Source: Sporomusa ovata DSM 2662
Lineage (GTDB): Bacteria > Bacillota > Negativicutes > Sporomusales > Sporomusaceae
DNA length: 64,000 bases
Direction: 5' to 3'
Assembly: GCF_000445445.1 (NCBI RefSeq)
Contig: NZ_ASXP01000003.1
Span: forward strand, 744,001 to 808,000
The position numbers and the translations under genes are program-made. Below, one piece after another: positions 45,604 to 54,085 of the stretch. The stretch's first letter is position 1, and each line of letters starts with the position of its first letter. The notes under the pieces are model-generated. The model saw nothing but the letters and a program-made list of their open reading frames with translations. It ran no database searches and was not told the origin of the DNA.

Positions 45604-46517
45604 CGTTCCATCCTCTTTTCATCTATAATCGCCTTACGAATAAACCCACCAACTTCCGCCAGATAGCAGGAGGCCTGTGCAGCAGAACAATCTCGTTTAA
45701 TCATGACAATAGCCGTCTTGGGATTCATCCCTGCCTGTACAAGAACTTCTCCAGCCCGCTCGCAGCTTACTCCTGTTGCCTGAACGACAATCTGTTTGGC
45801 TCTTTCAACCAGTTTGGCATTAGTCGGCTTAACATCTACCATTAAATTGCCGTACACCTTTCCCAACCGCACCATGGCTGCTGTTGTCAGCATATTAAGT
45901 ACCAGTTTCTGGGCTGTACCGGCTTTCATCCGGGTAGATCCGGTGATTACCTCCGGCCCCACCAATGGAGTAATGGCAAGCTTAGCCACCTTGCCAATCA
46001 TCGAATTCGGAGTGCAGCTTATGGCGACAGTAAAAGCGCCAACCGTATTGGCATATTTCAAGCCCCCAAGTACATAAGGAGTTCTGCCGCTGGCTGCCAG
46101 ACCAACTACCACATCCTTCGCTGTAAGCTTTACTAATTGCAATTGAATAACGGCGCCGCTTATCTCGTCTTCGGCTCCTTCTATCGCCTTTAACAGAGCT
46201 GTATCACCCCCGGCAATTAGCCCGATTATCTGTTCCGGCTCAACACCAAAGGTCGGCGGACACTCGGCAGCGTCCAGTATGCCTAGCCGCCCACTGGTTC
46301 CGGCTCCGATATAAATCAATCGTCCGCCCGTTTGCAGTGCTGCTGCTATTTTATCAACCGCCAAAGCAATATGGGGTATTTCCTCTGCCACCGCCGCAGC
46401 CACTGTCTTGTCCTCCGCATTGATGGCTTCGAGCAGTTGGCTGGTAGTCAGCTTATCCATATTCACCGTTTGCGGATTGACCGCTTCGGTAAGCAAATCT
46501 TCGATTTTTACACCCAT
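45600..46517 (-). CDS. murQ: N-acetylmuramic acid 6-phosphate etherase MurQ
   Basis: This is a 305-residue SIS-domain enzyme removing D-lactate from MurNAc-6-phosphate to give GlcNAc-6-phosphate. The signature IGAGTSGRLGILDAAECPPTFG and the AGTAQKLVLNMLTTAAMVRLGKVYGNLMVDV segment are intact. The start at 46517 has GGGGGCGATAAG upstream; the longer frame runs into the previous gene. Its presence shows that MurNAc-6-P is a real intermediate of this operon. Confidence 0.95.
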   Translation of the reverse strand: MGVKIEDLLTEAVNPQTVNMDKLTTSQLLEAINAEDKTVAAAVAEEIPHIALAVDKIAAALQTGGRLIYIGAGTSGRLGILDAAECPPTFGVEPEQIIGLIAGGDTALLKAIEGAEDEISGAVIQLQLVKLTAKDVVVGLAASGRTPYVLGGLKYANTVGAFTVAISCTPNSMIGKVAKLAITPLVGPEVITGSTRMKAGTAQKLVLNMLTTAAMVRLGKVYGNLMVDVKPTNAKLVERAKQIVVQATGVSCERAGEVLVQAGMNPKTAIVMIKRDCSAAQASCYLAEVGGFIRKAIIDEKRMER

Positions 46518-46539
46518 CTTATCGCCCCCAGCCGAATTT

Positions 46540-47460
46540 TCAAACCTTATTCTGCAGCCATTCAAGCCCCAGCCGTACAGCCCCTTCTACCGGTTGAGTT
46601 TTACAGGCTACAATGCTGGCCCGTTTAGCCAGAACCTCTACCAGCCGCTCACGAACCAGCAAAATATTGGTTACGATGCCACCATACATGCATACTTGCA
46701 CTGCTTCTCTCCAACCAAAACCACGGGTAATAACCGATTCCACCAAGCTGGCCAGCGCATCGCCTGCTTGCTTTACTATCTCGATCGCCACTTGGTCTCC
46801 CTGCTTGGCTGCGTCCCCCACCACCCGGGCAAATGCAGCAATATCACCTTTTGACGTCGTTTGGTTATTAATATAGCCAATCATATCATTCCAACTTTTT
46901 AGGCCTGCGTATTCCATGATCATGTCCAGTACTATCGTAGCTTTATCGCGCCCTTCAGCAGCCCGAATTCCCCTTTCCACTGCCTGACGGCCAATTGCAT
47001 AGCCGCTGCCTTCATCACTGGCAAGGTGTCCCCAGCCACCGGCACGAATGACAGCACCCTGCCTATTTATCCCATAGGCAATTGAGCCTGTTCCGGCAAT
47101 CAAGACAATACCTTCGGCTTTCCCTAAGCCTGCGACCAACGCAATTTTGGCATCACTATTTACCAGGTAACAGCAAGGCAGACCTAATTCTGCCAGTGCC
47201 TCTAGGACAACTTCCCTGTCTCTTACTCTGTCAGCACCGGCCAGCCCAAGACTTACTACTAGTAAGTCCGCCTTCTTCAAATTACAGCTAACAGCCAGTT
47301 CGTCAATGATACCAGAAATAACTGCCGTAAATTTGGCCACCCCGGTGATGTGATAGTTGCCAGGCCCCTTTTCCACCTGGCCTAAAATTTTGCCGTTAAC
47401 AGCTGCCGCGCAGCCCACAGTTTTAGTTCCGCCACCATCTATCCCTATAACCCATTTCAT
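46540..47460 (-). CDS. BadF/BadG-type amino-sugar kinase (MurK/NagK-like)
   Basis: This is a 306-residue ASKHA-fold kinase with phosphate-1 loop IGIDGGGTKTVG, phosphate-2 LIAGTGSIAYG, and GWGHLASDEGSGYAIG. Clostridial MurK of this family phosphorylates both MurNAc and GlcNAc. Adjacent murQ supports the same role. ATG 47460 or 47463 follow AGGTGA; the longer frame is unlikely. As first gene it lets the operon use non-PTS sugars. Confidence 0.9.
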   Translation of the reverse strand: MKWVIGIDGGGTKTVGCAAAVNGKILGQVEKGPGNYHITGVAKFTAVISGIIDELAVSCNLKKADLLVVSLGLAGADRVRDREVVLEALAELGLPCCYLVNSDAKIALVAGLGKAEGIVLIAGTGSIAYGINRQGAVIRAGGWGHLASDEGSGYAIGRQAVERGIRAAEGRDKATIVLDMIMEYAGLKSWNDMIGYINNQTTSKGDIAAFARVVGDAAKQGDQVAIEIVKQAGDALASLVESVITRGFGWREAVQVCMYGGIVTNILLVRERLVEVLAKRASIVACKTQPVEGAVRLGLEWLQNKV

Positions 47461-47641
47461 CATCACATCACCTGACATAACATTTCTACTTCTCAGCAAT
47501 ATTTGACACAGACCACTTTCTTTCCTGTTACTTTGTTCAGAAAAAAAATAAAACCTGTCCAATAAAAAATAACCGCTCCCCTAACAAGGTTTGCGATTAT
47601 TTCAATAAGCTAATTTAGCATCGACCACTTTAATTCATATC

Positions 47642-48100
47642 TTATTTCATTTCGTCAAGAGAAATACATATATTCATATCTCCTATATTGGTATGCAATG
47701 GAATGCTCAAGGTTTCAGGAGAAAAATGCGATGAAACAACGCCATCAGCCACAGCAATTTGCGGCGGCATAATATCACAATGATAATTAAGCTGCGATAG
47801 ATAGCTTGCTGCATTACCGCTAATAATATTAGATATTTCCCCCATGGCCGAAGTAACAAAACTATCTAATTCTTTCAATTCCATGCCTGACATGATTTGC
47901 ACAATATTTAATGTCGTATCTTGCGGAAATTGAAACAGAATGGACCCAGCCACATCACCTTTCACATTAATCCGGATATCTACTTCCTGATTTCCACCAG
48001 CTACAGCCCCTGTTGCTCCCCGGCTTACTTCAATATCTAACATAGCCTTAAAAACATCCGTAACAGCCTTAAAAACCGGATTGACATATTCTGCTCTCAT
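47642..48100 (-). CDS. CheX-like chemotaxis phosphatase
   Basis: This is a 152-residue CheX/CheC-fold protein. SAMGEISNIISGNAAS carries the E-x-x-N pair that in CheX and CheC dephosphorylates CheY-P. Only one such motif is seen, as in CheX. It overlaps the hemerythrin gene by 4 bases. No other che gene is present, so it may act on a response regulator encoded elsewhere. Confidence 0.85.
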   Translation of the reverse strand: MRAEYVNPVFKAVTDVFKAMLDIEVSRGATGAVAGGNQEVDIRINVKGDVAGSILFQFPQDTTLNIVQIMSGMELKELDSFVTSAMGEISNIISGNAASYLSQLNYHCDIMPPQIAVADGVVSSHFSPETLSIPLHTNIGDMNICISLDEMK

Positions 48101-48516
48101 ATTTTCAACCCCTGTTCTGTCACATATTGTGCCATCTTATGGTCTGTCGCAACCACATGATTAATCAGCCAAGCCAACAGTCTGCCTGCCAATATTTGCA
48201 CAGCTTGTTCATGATAACCTGCATCCGCAAATTCTTTCGCCGCACTTTGGATATCCGCCTTAAATGCCTCATGAATGTTATGGTGTTCTTCACAGTCAGG
48301 ATAGCCTAATGTTTGTTGATATTGTTCTTCATAATCAAAATGGGTCACTACATACTCCTGCAGAAACACCATCGTATCCTTTACCTTTTCTATTTTTTCC
48401 TCCCAGCGGCCTTCCTGACGAATAGCTTGCACAAAATCAGCAACACGGTTAAACAGTTCCTCATGTTGTTTGTCAATGGTTGGAATTCCAATTTTATATT
48501 TTTCTTTCCATATCAT
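48097..48516 (-). CDS. Bacteriohemerythrin
   Basis: This is a 139-residue four-helix non-heme di-iron protein. Iron ligands are visible in DKQHEELF, THFDYEEQYQ, EEHHNIHEAF and WLINHVVATDHKMAQ, a full set. It reversibly binds oxygen or senses it. It is translationally coupled to cheX, hinting at an oxygen-linked signalling role. Confidence 0.93.
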   Translation of the reverse strand: MIWKEKYKIGIPTIDKQHEELFNRVADFVQAIRQEGRWEEKIEKVKDTMVFLQEYVVTHFDYEEQYQQTLGYPDCEEHHNIHEAFKADIQSAAKEFADAGYHEQAVQILAGRLLAWLINHVVATDHKMAQYVTEQGLKI

Positions 48517-48634
48517 AGGACCATCTCTCCTCGCAATTGATAATAGTTGTTTGTTAACTATTATAATCTACAATTTTAAAATAGTCTAGATAAAATTACC
48601 AAAAATAAAATGCAATGAGGAAGAGCTTATTCAT

Positions 48635-48682
48635 AAAAAGCGAGGCAAGATCCACTTAAAATGGTTCATGCCTCGCTTTTTA
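48635..48682 (-). terminator. Terminator of the accBC/pxp operon (GGCATGAACC type)
   Basis: Imperfect arms (about 48635-48655/48661-48682) share the GCGAGGCATG core with the hairpins at 34808 and 39101. The minus strand ends in a T-run. It follows the accC stop. Confidence 0.7.
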
Positions 48683-48717
48683 TACTAACACACCGAATTG
48701 TTATCTTTATGGCTGTC

Positions 48718-50070
48718 CTATTCTTCCATTATATTGCAGTAAGTTTCCAAAAAACCTGTTGTCACCTCGCCCTTAACAAATAAGGGATGGTTCAGTAGTT
48801 TTTGATGAAAGGGAATGGTGGTATGCACGCCTTCAATAACAAATTCGCTAAGCGCCCGTTTCATCCGTTCAATGGCTTCCTGTCTGGTTTTGCCCCAGAC
48901 AATGACTTTTGCCACCATGGAATCATAGAAAGGAGAGATATCATACCCGGGGTATACAGCACTGTCAATTCTGACACCAAACCCACCAGGCGGCAGATAG
49001 TGTCCTACCTTGCCGGGGCAAGGCATAAAGTTACAGGCTGGATTTTCCGCATTGACGCGGCATTCCATGGCCCAGCCATTTACCTGTACTTCTGCTTGTG
49101 AAAAACTGAGACGGCAGCCTGCCGCCACGGCTAGCTGTTCCTTAATCAGATCAATGCCTGTAACCATTTCGGTTATGGCATGCTCAACCTGAATCCGGGT
49201 ATTCATTTCAATAAAATAGAATTGACCATGTTTATCCAGCAGAAATTCTACCGTGCCTGCTCCCTGGTAATGTACCGCCTTGGCAGCCTGCACGGCAACC
49301 TGCCCCATCTGTTGGCGCAGCCTTTCATCCAGAGCCGGTGACGGCGCTTCTTCCACCAATTTTTGATGACGGCGCTGAATGGAGCAATCCCGTTCGCCCA
49401 GATAGACGACATTGCCGTAGCTATCAGCCATAATCTGCATTTCAATATGCCGTGGCTCTTCTAAATATTTTTCTAAATAAACACCGGAATCGCCAAAAAT
49501 AACTTCTACTTCCTTTTGCGCCTGACGAATGGCCTGGCTTAAATCTGCAGCATTGGCAGCTACCCGCATGCCTTTGCCGCCACCACCGGCGGTGGCCTTG
49601 ATGATCACCGGATAGCCAATTGTCTCAGCCACAGCGACGGCCGCTGCTATTTCCTCTATAATACCCTCCGTACCAGGGATAATGGGAACACCTGCCTGCT
49701 TCATGGTATCCCTGGCTGCTGCTTTTGCTCCCATTCTCCTGATGGCTTCCGGACTGGGGCCAATGAAAGCTATTCCACAAGCACTACAAGCTTCGACAAA
49801 TTCCGCATTCTCGGCTAAAAAACCATAGCCCGGGTGAATGGCATCAGTCTGGGTAGCGGCAGCCACCGTAAGCAAACTAGCTACATTTAAATAGCTCTGC
49901 CTGGCAGCAGCCGGACCGATGCAATATGCTTCATCAGCTAACTTGACATGCAGTGCTTGCGCATCGGCTTCCGAATAAACAGCGACAGTACCAATTCCCA
50001 TTTCACGACAGGCCCTAATAATCCGGACGGCAATTTCACCCCGGTTAGCAATTAGCACTTTTTTGAACAT
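48718..50070 (-). CDS. accC: Biotin carboxylase (AccC-type)
   Basis: This is a 450-residue ATP-grasp enzyme. It starts MFKKVLIANRGEIAVRIIRACREMG and has the glycine-rich KATAGGGGKGMRVA loop, ERDCSIQRRHQKL and EMNTRIQVEHAITEMVTGIDL. It carboxylates biotin on the neighbouring BCCP using bicarbonate and ATP. It is the last gene of the pxp operon, 51 bases after accB. No accA or accD carboxyltransferase is nearby, which raises the question of its partner. Confidence 0.93.
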   Translation of the reverse strand: MFKKVLIANRGEIAVRIIRACREMGIGTVAVYSEADAQALHVKLADEAYCIGPAAARQSYLNVASLLTVAAATQTDAIHPGYGFLAENAEFVEACSACGIAFIGPSPEAIRRMGAKAAARDTMKQAGVPIIPGTEGIIEEIAAAVAVAETIGYPVIIKATAGGGGKGMRVAANAADLSQAIRQAQKEVEVIFGDSGVYLEKYLEEPRHIEMQIMADSYGNVVYLGERDCSIQRRHQKLVEEAPSPALDERLRQQMGQVAVQAAKAVHYQGAGTVEFLLDKHGQFYFIEMNTRIQVEHAITEMVTGIDLIKEQLAVAAGCRLSFSQAEVQVNGWAMECRVNAENPACNFMPCPGKVGHYLPPGGFGVRIDSAVYPGYDISPFYDSMVAKVIVWGKTRQEAIERMKRALSEFVIEGVHTTIPFHQKLLNHPLFVKGEVTTGFLETYCNIMEE

Positions 50071-50121
50071 TTGTTTTCTCCTTTACTCCTCGACCTGATC
50101 TTGTTTGCTAAACCGGGGATA

Positions 50122-50559
50122 CTATGGCTTTACTAAAAACAACGGCTGGCCATACTCCACAAAATCTCCGTCTTTCACCAATACCTTCACAACTTCTCCT
50201 GTTACGTCTGCAGATACTTCATTAAATAATTTCATGGCTTCCAGGATGCACACAACAGTACCTGCCTCAACCCTGTCACCAATAGTTACAAACGGTGCTG
50301 CACCGGGTTCAGGAGTAGCATAAAAGGTCCCGACAGTCGGCGAAAGAATTTCGCAAAATCCCGTTTCACCGGCTACCGTTTCCACCGATTCCCGCAAAGC
50401 AGTACGAGGCAAGGCCGGCACGGCAGCAGGCTGCACTTGCGTCATGCCAGAATTTTTTGTAATGACTAGCTTCGCACCCCCATTATTCCATTCCAAGTGA
50501 CCAATCGACGATTGATCCACAGCCTTAATTAATTCTTTTATTTCATCAATGGTAAACAT
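50122..50559 (-). CDS. accB: Biotin carboxyl carrier protein (AccB-type)
   Basis: This is a 145-residue BCCP. The N-terminal helix-rich part is followed by a flexible linker (AAVPALPRTALRE) and the biotinyl domain from about residue 70. The biotin site is EAMKLF rather than the common EAMKM. ATG 50559 has GAGGAG upstream; a GTG nine bases earlier is an alternative. It is placed between pxpC and accC. Confidence 0.92.
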   Translation of the reverse strand: MFTIDEIKELIKAVDQSSIGHLEWNNGGAKLVITKNSGMTQVQPAAVPALPRTALRESVETVAGETGFCEILSPTVGTFYATPEPGAAPFVTIGDRVEAGTVVCILEAMKLFNEVSADVTGEVVKVLVKDGDFVEYGQPLFLVKP

Positions 50560-50617
50560 GAATTTCACTCCTCAATCATTCTTACCGTTACTGCACATCC
50601 AAGCAAATACAATAGAG

Positions 50618-51625
50618 TTAAACTAGTCGTAAGGCAATGGCTTGTTTGAGGTGCTGCAAATATTCTTCCCGTTCATGATAAAGCTGCTCTGCCTCTTTTA
50701 ACGATATTTCCTGAAACCAAATTTGATCTCCGGGTCTGGTCTGAGCGATAATAGCAACATCTACTGCTGCAACTTGAGCTATTTTGGGGTATCCCCCAGC
50801 GGTTTGCCTGTCTGCCAGCAAAACAATCGGGTTGCCCTCAGGCGGCACCTGGATAGTACCCAGTGCAACCGACTCAGAAATCATTTCCAGCGGTTCGTTT
50901 AACGCCATCACCGGACCTGATAAACGATACCCCATCCGGTCGGACTGGGCAGTAACCTGAAAAGGGCGACAAAAAAATTGTGCCTTACTTTCTGCTGTAA
51001 AATGTTCATATTGATTACCGCGGGTAATGCGTATTTTAATCGGCTGAGTAGGCTTGGGAATGTTACCCTTTGCCACATACCAAGCCGCAACAGCAAAAAC
51101 ATGGTCCTGCAGGTTAACAGCTAGTTGTTTAATTAACCGTCCGGCCACTCCTGACAAGGACTTTCGTAAAGGAAGCACATCCCCTGACTGCAACGCCCGC
51201 CCGTGAAAACCGCCAAGTCCTGCCCGCAAATAGGTGCTTTTGCTGCCCATTACAACCGGAATAGCATAGCCGCCGGCCACAGCCAAATAGGAACGGCAGC
51301 CTGGTTTACACCCTTTAAAATCGAGCACACTGCCTTGCCTCACATAAACTGGCCGCCACATAGGCACTGCTGCGCCATTAATGGTCGGCGCCATATCGCC
51401 GCCGGTTATGGCCAGCAGCATATCCTGCTCCAGCCGCAGCGACGGCCCCATTAGTGTCATCTCCAGCACGCCTTCGTCTTCTTCATTGCCAACCAGAATA
51501 TTGGCTACGCGCAGTGCGTAGGAATCCATAGCTCCGCTTACAATAACGCCATACTTTTGAAAACCATATCTGCCCAGATCCTGAATACTGGAAAGCAGGC
51601 CGGGATGTAGCACAGTCATACTCAT
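50618..51625 (-). CDS. pxpC: PxpC/KipA-type 5-oxoprolinase subunit C (copy 1)
   Basis: This is a 335-residue protein of the biotin-dependent-carboxylase/allophanate-hydrolase-2 family. It opens MTVLHPGLLSSIQDLGRYGFQKYGV, then GAMDSYALRVANILVGNEEDEGVLE, and ILLADRQTAGGYPKIAQVA near the end. In E. coli and B. subtilis PxpABC hydrolyses 5-oxoproline with ATP. Its start overlaps pxpB by 4 bases. Confidence 0.9.
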   Translation of the reverse strand: MSMTVLHPGLLSSIQDLGRYGFQKYGVIVSGAMDSYALRVANILVGNEEDEGVLEMTLMGPSLRLEQDMLLAITGGDMAPTINGAAVPMWRPVYVRQGSVLDFKGCKPGCRSYLAVAGGYAIPVVMGSKSTYLRAGLGGFHGRALQSGDVLPLRKSLSGVAGRLIKQLAVNLQDHVFAVAAWYVAKGNIPKPTQPIKIRITRGNQYEHFTAESKAQFFCRPFQVTAQSDRMGYRLSGPVMALNEPLEMISESVALGTIQVPPEGNPIVLLADRQTAGGYPKIAQVAAVDVAIIAQTRPGDQIWFQEISLKEAEQLYHEREEYLQHLKQAIALRLV

Positions 51626-52380
51626 GGCCTGGCCTCCTCATATTCCTGATATTCAGCCAAAGAAATCGGCCGAAACCGGATGATATCGCCTGCCTGCAAG
51701 AGACTAGGGCATGCCGCCAGGGGACGAAACAATGGCAGCGGCGTACGGCCAATCAACTGCCAGCCGCCAGGGGTTGTGATCGGATAAACACCGGTTTGCA
51801 TACCGGCAATTCCTACAGAACCTGCCGGAATTTCCAGGCGTGGCGATGACCGCCGGGGTGTGGCTATTTTTTCGGACATACCGCCAAGATAAGGAAACCC
51901 GGGGGCAAATCCGATCATATACACAAGATACTGCCCCTGACTATGGATTTCAATTACCTCTTCCATTGTAAGGTTATTATGCTCTGCCACATAAGCAAGA
52001 TCCGGGCCGAATTCACCACCATAGCAGACTGGAATTTCCACTGTTCTGGGCACAATTGCCACACTATTGTCTAGTTTACTCAGCACTTCTATTAATAAAT
52101 CTGCAAAAACTTCATAAGCCAGCAGTTCTGCTTGCTGGTAAAACTGTTCTTTACACAATTGTTTTACTTGCACCGGATTGAAAAACACGGTAACGCTGGA
52201 ATAAGCCGATACATATTCTAACATTCCCGGCAACGGCTGCCGGTCCAGATAATCGGCTAGTGCCTTTACTTTCTTATTTGTCTCAGGATTAATGCCTTTA
52301 CCGAATTCCACCATAAGGGCTGCCTCGCCGACAGGCAGCAGTTGGTATTCAAGCACAGCCGTCTCTGTTTGTTGACTCAC
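51622..52380 (-). CDS. pxpB: PxpB/KipI-type 5-oxoprolinase subunit B (copy 1)
   Basis: This is a 252-residue allophanate-hydrolase-1-family protein. PVGEAALMVEFGKGINPETNKKV opens it. FAPGFPYLGGM, PRLEIPAGSVGIAGMQTGVYP and GGWQLIGRTPLPLF are hallmark motifs. GTG start with AGAGGTGG upstream. Normally forms the B-C complex with PxpC and works with PxpA. Confidence 0.9.
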   Translation of the reverse strand: MSQQTETAVLEYQLLPVGEAALMVEFGKGINPETNKKVKALADYLDRQPLPGMLEYVSAYSSVTVFFNPVQVKQLCKEQFYQQAELLAYEVFADLLIEVLSKLDNSVAIVPRTVEIPVCYGGEFGPDLAYVAEHNNLTMEEVIEIHSQGQYLVYMIGFAPGFPYLGGMSEKIATPRRSSPRLEIPAGSVGIAGMQTGVYPITTPGGWQLIGRTPLPLFRPLAACPSLLQAGDIIRFRPISLAEYQEYEEARP

Positions 52381-52428
52381 GAGTATCCACCTCTGTCTCT
52401 TGCTATATATAGCATGCTACAGCGTTAC

Positions 52429-53220
52429 TTACAACACACTGAATTTTTCATCCTGTATATCGGTAATAAACATATGACCGGGAGCATGGGTAATCATCAA
52501 CTCCGGTTTTATCTGCATAGCTACCGCTTGTGGCGTAACACCACAGGCCCAAAATACCGGAACCTCTCCGGCTTTAATCGTAACACGATCACCAAAATCC
52601 GGCTTGGCAATATCCTTTATCCCAATACCGGCCGGATTACCAATATGAATAGGCGCACCATGAACGGATGGGAAGCGGGAGGTTATCTGGACTGCCCGCA
52701 CAACATCCTTTTCCGGTATTGGCCGCATGCTCACCACTACCGGGCCTTCAAAGCAGCCTGCTTGTACACAGGGAATATTGGTCTTATACATGGACACATT
52801 GCAGTTCTCTTCGATATGACGAACAGGAATACCGCTATTCATCAACGGATGTTCAAACGTGAAGCTGCAGCCGATAAGAAAAGCAACCATATCGTCTTCC
52901 CAGTAGGTAAGAATATCTGTTACTTCATCTACCAATTCGCCATGCCGGTAAATCCGGTACTTAGGAATATCTGTGCGGATATCCGCAGTGGGAGCCACCA
53001 GCCTGGGCACCGGCGATCCGGCCTCGGTGACATCAAGCACCGGACAGGGTTTCGGATTCCGCTGGCAAAACAAAAGAAAATCAAAGGCAATATCCTTCTT
53101 CAAGATAGCCAGATTGGCCTGGGTAAATCCCTTAGCCATTCCGGATGTTGGTTTAGTCCATTCCTTCCGACGAATAAGGGCACGTACTTCCGCCGGACTC
53201 ATATTTGCATACTCACACAT
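52429..53220 (-). CDS. DUF1445 protein (D-glutamate cyclase-like / putative hydro-lyase)
   Basis: This is a 263-residue DUF1445 protein (YcsI-like). Motifs: MCEYANMSPAEVRALIRRKEWTKPTSGMAKGFTQANL (start), GSPVP, DMVAFLIGCSFTFE, CGVTPQAVAMQ and ITHAPGHMFITD. The mammalian family member converts D-glutamate to 5-oxo-D-proline, which fits its place between pxpA and pxpB. ATG 53220 is spaced 6 bases from GAGGG. Specific activity here is inferred. Confidence 0.85.
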   Translation of the reverse strand: MCEYANMSPAEVRALIRRKEWTKPTSGMAKGFTQANLAILKKDIAFDFLLFCQRNPKPCPVLDVTEAGSPVPRLVAPTADIRTDIPKYRIYRHGELVDEVTDILTYWEDDMVAFLIGCSFTFEHPLMNSGIPVRHIEENCNVSMYKTNIPCVQAGCFEGPVVVSMRPIPEKDVVRAVQITSRFPSVHGAPIHIGNPAGIGIKDIAKPDFGDRVTIKAGEVPVFWACGVTPQAVAMQIKPELMITHAPGHMFITDIQDEKFSVL

Positions 53221-53249
53221 TTTCATCCCTCTTTTTTGTCCCAATGTTG

Positions 53250-54014
53250 CTATTTTTCACCCATAGCCTTGACAGCTATCCCGTGATTAAGGAGATATTC
53301 CCGTGTTTTCCGGGCAAATTCCAGCGCATGTTTGCCATCACCATGAATACATACCGTATCGGCCTTGACGGCAATATCCTGGCCTTGTCGCGATAATACC
53401 TTGCCTTCCTTAATCATACGGACAACCTGCTGCACGGCTTCTTCCTGATTGGTAATCAGCGCATCCGGTTGTTTGCGTGGGGTTAACGAACCGTCATGCT
53501 GATACGTACGGTCGGCAAATACCTCATGAGCTACCTGCAGGCCAATTCTTTCTCCGGCAGCGACTAGTTCACTACCCGCAAGACCAAACAGAATTAAACC
53601 GGGATCTACCTTATAAACAGCTTCGGCAATAGCTGCTGACAGCGGTTTGCTTTTGGCCGCCATATTATAGAGGGCGCCATGCGGCTTAACATGCTGCATA
53701 CTTGCTCCTTCGGCTTTAATAAAGGCCATTAATGCACCAAGCTGGTACACTACCAGATCATACGCCTCCTGGGATGATATATCCATTTGTCTCCGGCCAA
53801 AGCCAACTAAATCAGACAACCCGGGGTGAGCACCAATCGCTACGCCATTTTTCAAAGCCAACGTGACTGTTTTGCGCATAACTCCCGGATCGCCGGCGTG
53901 AAAGCCGCAGGCAATATTTGCTGAGGTTACATGCGGCAGAATCTCTTCATCCACGCCAAGTTTGTAAGCGCCAAAGCTCTCTCCTAAATCACAATTTAAG
54001 TCAACCCGGTACAT
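53250..54014 (-). CDS. pxpA: 5-oxoprolinase subunit A (LamB/YcsF family)
   Basis: This is a 254-residue LamB/YcsF protein: VDLNCDLGESFGAYKLG, TSANIACGFHAGDPGVM, GAHPGLSDLVGFGRR, VKPHGALYN. The start at 54014 has GGAGGT upstream. Works with PxpB and PxpC to open 5-oxoproline to glutamate. Confidence 0.95.
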   Translation of the reverse strand: MYRVDLNCDLGESFGAYKLGVDEEILPHVTSANIACGFHAGDPGVMRKTVTLALKNGVAIGAHPGLSDLVGFGRRQMDISSQEAYDLVVYQLGALMAFIKAEGASMQHVKPHGALYNMAAKSKPLSAAIAEAVYKVDPGLILFGLAGSELVAAGERIGLQVAHEVFADRTYQHDGSLTPRKQPDALITNQEEAVQQVVRMIKEGKVLSRQGQDIAVKADTVCIHGDGKHALEFARKTREYLLNHGIAVKAMGEK

Positions 54015-54085
54015 AACAATTACCTCCAGCCTATTTTTTGGGTAAAGATTATAATTTCTGCTAACGCTATTCATTTGCCTCTAAT

